NCBI GenBank assembly: GCA_001940645.1
Contig: MDVS01000014.1
Span: forward strand, 1-64,000
Reading direction: 5' to 3'
Source of the DNA: Candidatus Heimdallarchaeota archaeon LC_3
GTDB taxonomy: Archaea; Asgardarchaeota; Heimdallarchaeia; Hodarchaeales; LC-3
DNA: 64,000 bases
The position numbers and the translations under genes were made by a program. Each line of letters opens with the position of its first letter. Position 1 is the stretch's first letter. The notes below the pieces were generated by a model. The model made no database searches, was not told the origin of the DNA, and saw only the letters and a list, made by a program, of their open reading frames with translations. Of this stretch, positions 62,302-64,000 are shown piece after piece.

Positions 62302-63162
62302 TCATACTTCATGTTTTATAAATTCATTTTTCTGATATTCTTCAAAAGCAATTACCAATTCTTCTCTAGTATTCATTACTATTGGGCCATACCAGGCAAC
62401 AGGTTCATTCAAAGGTTTTCCGGATATCAATAAATATTCTAATCCTTCTGAACCGGATTGAATGGTAACTATCTCACCATTTTCATATAAAACAAGATCG
62501 TTAGTATTGACAAGTTCAGATCTTTCTGCATCAAAATAACCACTACCTTGAAAAGCATAAGCAAATACAGTATGATCAATTTCAAATGGAATTGTTATTG
62601 AAGTGTTTTTTGGCATAGTTATGTGGTAATAAGTAGGCTTAATTGCAACGTCTTTCACAGGTCCTTTTTCTCCCTCAAACTCCCCACCAACTACTTTGAT
62701 TTTAACTTTGTCTTTAGTTTCAATAACAGGGACATCATCTTTTGTTATATCTCTATATTTAGGTTTAGACATTTTTTGAACACGTGGTAAGTTCGCCCAA
62801 AGTTGGAAACCAGCCATTCGCTTATCAGAGCTAAGTTGGGGCATTTCTTGGTGGATTATTCCAGAACCAGCAGACATCCATTGTAAATCACCAGATTCAA
62901 TCACTCCTTTGTTTTTTAAACTGTCTTCGTGTTCTACTTTTCCATGCAACATATAGGTTATTGTTTCGATTCCCCTATGTGGGTGCATAGGAAATCCTGC
63001 CATATAATCGTCAGGATTATCAGTCCCAAAATTATCTAATAATAGGAAAGGATCAAGTAATGGAACTTCAGCATTTCCAAATGCTCTCCTTAATTTTACT
63101 CCGGCTCCATCTGAAGTTGGCTTACTTTCTAAAACTAACTTGATTTTTCGTTTTTGGGTCAT
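62302..63162 (-). CDS. Pirin family protein
   Basis: 286 residues, full length. The N-terminal cupin has FPMHPHRGIETITYMLHGKV and WMSAGSGIIHQEMP, giving the His-x-His and His-x-Glu metal ligands of pirin. The C-terminal half is the second cupin (GSGYFDAERSELVNTNDLVL, EYLLISGKPLNEPVAWYGPI). Family members are iron-binding nuclear regulators in animals and, in bacteria (YhhW), quercetin 2,3-dioxygenases. In archaea the role is unknown. Stand-alone gene. Confidence 0.95.
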   Translation of the reverse strand: MTQKRKIKLVLESKPTSDGAGVKLRRAFGNAEVPLLDPFLLLDNFGTDNPDDYMAGFPMHPHRGIETITYMLHGKVEHEDSLKNKGVIESGDLQWMSAGSGIIHQEMPQLSSDKRMAGFQLWANLPRVQKMSKPKYRDITKDDVPVIETKDKVKIKVVGGEFEGEKGPVKDVAIKPTYYHITMPKNTSITIPFEIDHTVFAYAFQGSGYFDAERSELVNTNDLVLYENGEIVTIQSGSEGLEYLLISGKPLNEPVAWYGPIVMNTREELVIAFEEYQKNEFIKHEV

Positions 63163-63311
63163 AATAAATTACTTTCTGAGATAAGGATAGAGTACGATTA
63201 TTTAATTTGTTACCCTTTCCTACAAAATGTATATAATTATAGTAATTTTTCCAAATCAAAATTATAATATTATGAAAAAAACAAGAAAATATGATAAAGA
63301 GGTTGAAATAA

Positions 63312-64000
63312 TTGATTAAAGATTCAACTAATCGTGCTGCATTCTACATCGTAGGAACAGTTATATTAAGTATAGGATTAATCGCATTCTCATTATATAA
63401 TAACAATTTTTTTTCAGCATTGGAGACATTTCCAAGAACTGAAGAGCAAGAAACAACAATTTTTGCAACATTATTAGGAACACTGATGATTTTATATGGT
63501 TTGCTGTTATGGGTAATAGGTTTACTTTACCCCGGAGTATTGAGCTCAATAATATTACCGATTGATGAGGGTTTATCAAAAACATCAACAATATCAGCAA
63601 CAACTAAAGAAAGAATACAAAGATCATTTTTATGGATTAATATTGCTGTGTTAATTTTTATAAGTATAGTTCTACCATTTATTATTTATTTTTACTTAAT
63701 AGTGATTATGTTTTCAATACTGATTGCATTTTTTGTTTTCATTCTTCCAGGGATATTATTTCTGTTTTATGTTATCACTAATGACATTAGAATTCCATTT
63801 TATGCAGTTGGATTAATTTATTATTTAATCGTATTTATATTGATACTAATACTCTATTTCAGGACACAAAAGAGAATCAGAAATAGAGAACTGAAAATAT
63901 CAACAGTCTTGATCTTTCACTATCCATTATTAATAATGACGGTTACTGCTTTGATTTCAGGAATTACATTATTTCTTTTGGATCTTTATGACAGAATTGC
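63312..64000 (+). CDS. Multi-pass membrane protein, truncated by the window end
   Basis: TTG at 63312, just after an in-frame TAA and 8 bases after GAGGT, opens a frame that runs uninterrupted past the right edge (229+ residues). At least six membrane helices can be read (FYIVGTVILSIGLIAF, TLMILYGLLLWVIGLLYPG, LWINIAVLIFISIVLPFII, VMFSILIAFFVFILPGI-like, FYAVGLIYYLIVFILILI, ITLFLLDLYDR), with a loop PIDEGLSKTSTISATTKERI. No family recognised. Confidence 0.75.
   Translation, partial: MIKDSTNRAAFYIVGTVILSIGLIAFSLYNNNFFSALETFPRTEEQETTIFATLLGTLMILYGLLLWVIGLLYPGVLSSIILPIDEGLSKTSTISATTKERIQRSFLWINIAVLIFISIVLPFIIYFYLIVIMFSILIAFFVFILPGILFLFYVITNDIRIPFYAVGLIYYLIVFILILILYFRTQKRIRNRELKISTVLIFHYPLLIMTVTALISGITLFLLDLYDRI

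Noticed and set aside
1..64000. CRISPR array or cas operon near the Cas4-like nuclease
   Set aside because: No regularly spaced repeats of 25-40 bases were found, and no other cas-like gene is present. The Cas4-type domain is part of a helicase fusion.
1..64000. tRNA or rRNA genes
   Set aside because: No GC-rich cloverleaf-like block or rRNA signature stands out in this AT-rich window. A tRNA scan would settle it.

Overview
The window reads as AT-rich chromosomal DNA of an Asgard archaeon, most likely from the Heimdallarchaeia side of the group. This rests on protein content, not on a marker gene: there is no rRNA, tRNA or ribosomal protein here. The pointers are two actin-family proteins that align to eukaryotic actin almost along their whole length, a longin/DENN-like protein, a longin-like protein, a Rab-like (but degenerate) GTPase with a zinc ribbon, and several giant surface proteins ending in a PGFE/PGFD motif, a membrane helix and a basic tail (the Heimdall/Loki-CTERM style of cell-surface sorting signal). 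TAG, TAA and TGA all serve as ordinary stops.

Layout. 0-2.3 kb: a copper/metal-protein area with a Met/His/acid-rich secreted protein, a frameshifted blue-copper (cupredoxin) gene and a 197-bp direct repeat made from the 3' end of that gene. 2.7-7.4 kb: two tandem actin paralogues with an unusual C-terminal helical domain, an aminoglycoside-phosphotransferase-type kinase and a small type I membrane protein. 7.4-10.2 kb: HxlR regulator, arginase-family hydrolase, DinB-like protein and YhhN-like membrane protein. 10.3-16.9 kb: an accessory stretch with two broken genes, three tiny paralogous proteins, an HTH-type protein, an intact receiver protein, a receiver that has lost its acidic pocket, a small secreted peptide, and a split Ada system (AdaA + AdaB). 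17.0-19.4 kb: a REC-PAS-histidine kinase.

19.7-23.0 kb: the most eukaryote-like cluster, namely a longin + DENN-like protein, a second longin-like protein and a zinc-ribbon pseudo-GTPase, with the decayed remains of a second pseudo-GTPase gene. 23.1-26.9 kb: two MscS channels, a HAD phosphatase and two membrane-associated proteins. 27.1-30.7 kb: a three-gene biotin-dependent carboxylase operon whose biotin carboxylase lacks several catalytic residues. 30.8-35.8 kb: a 1372-residue Cas4/Dna2-like nuclease-helicase, a 55-residue zinc ribbon and a winged-helix protein.

35.9-57.1 kb: 21 kb of surface-protein genes on the minus strand, forming two duplicated two-gene operons (beta-helix/propeller protein followed by a 1.7-kb-residue Ig/CARDB-type protein), each pair joined by an ATGA overlap. 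The inner copy still carries the promoter and a fossil of the original 5' end. 57.3-58.7 kb: a winged-helix regulator and a ParA/MinD-like ATPase, divergent from the surface operon. 58.8-62.0 kb: a tandem family of multi-pass membrane proteins in which one copy is cut by a single nonsense codon and a fourth survives as a short relic. 62.3-64 kb: a pirin and the start of a multi-pass membrane protein running off the window.
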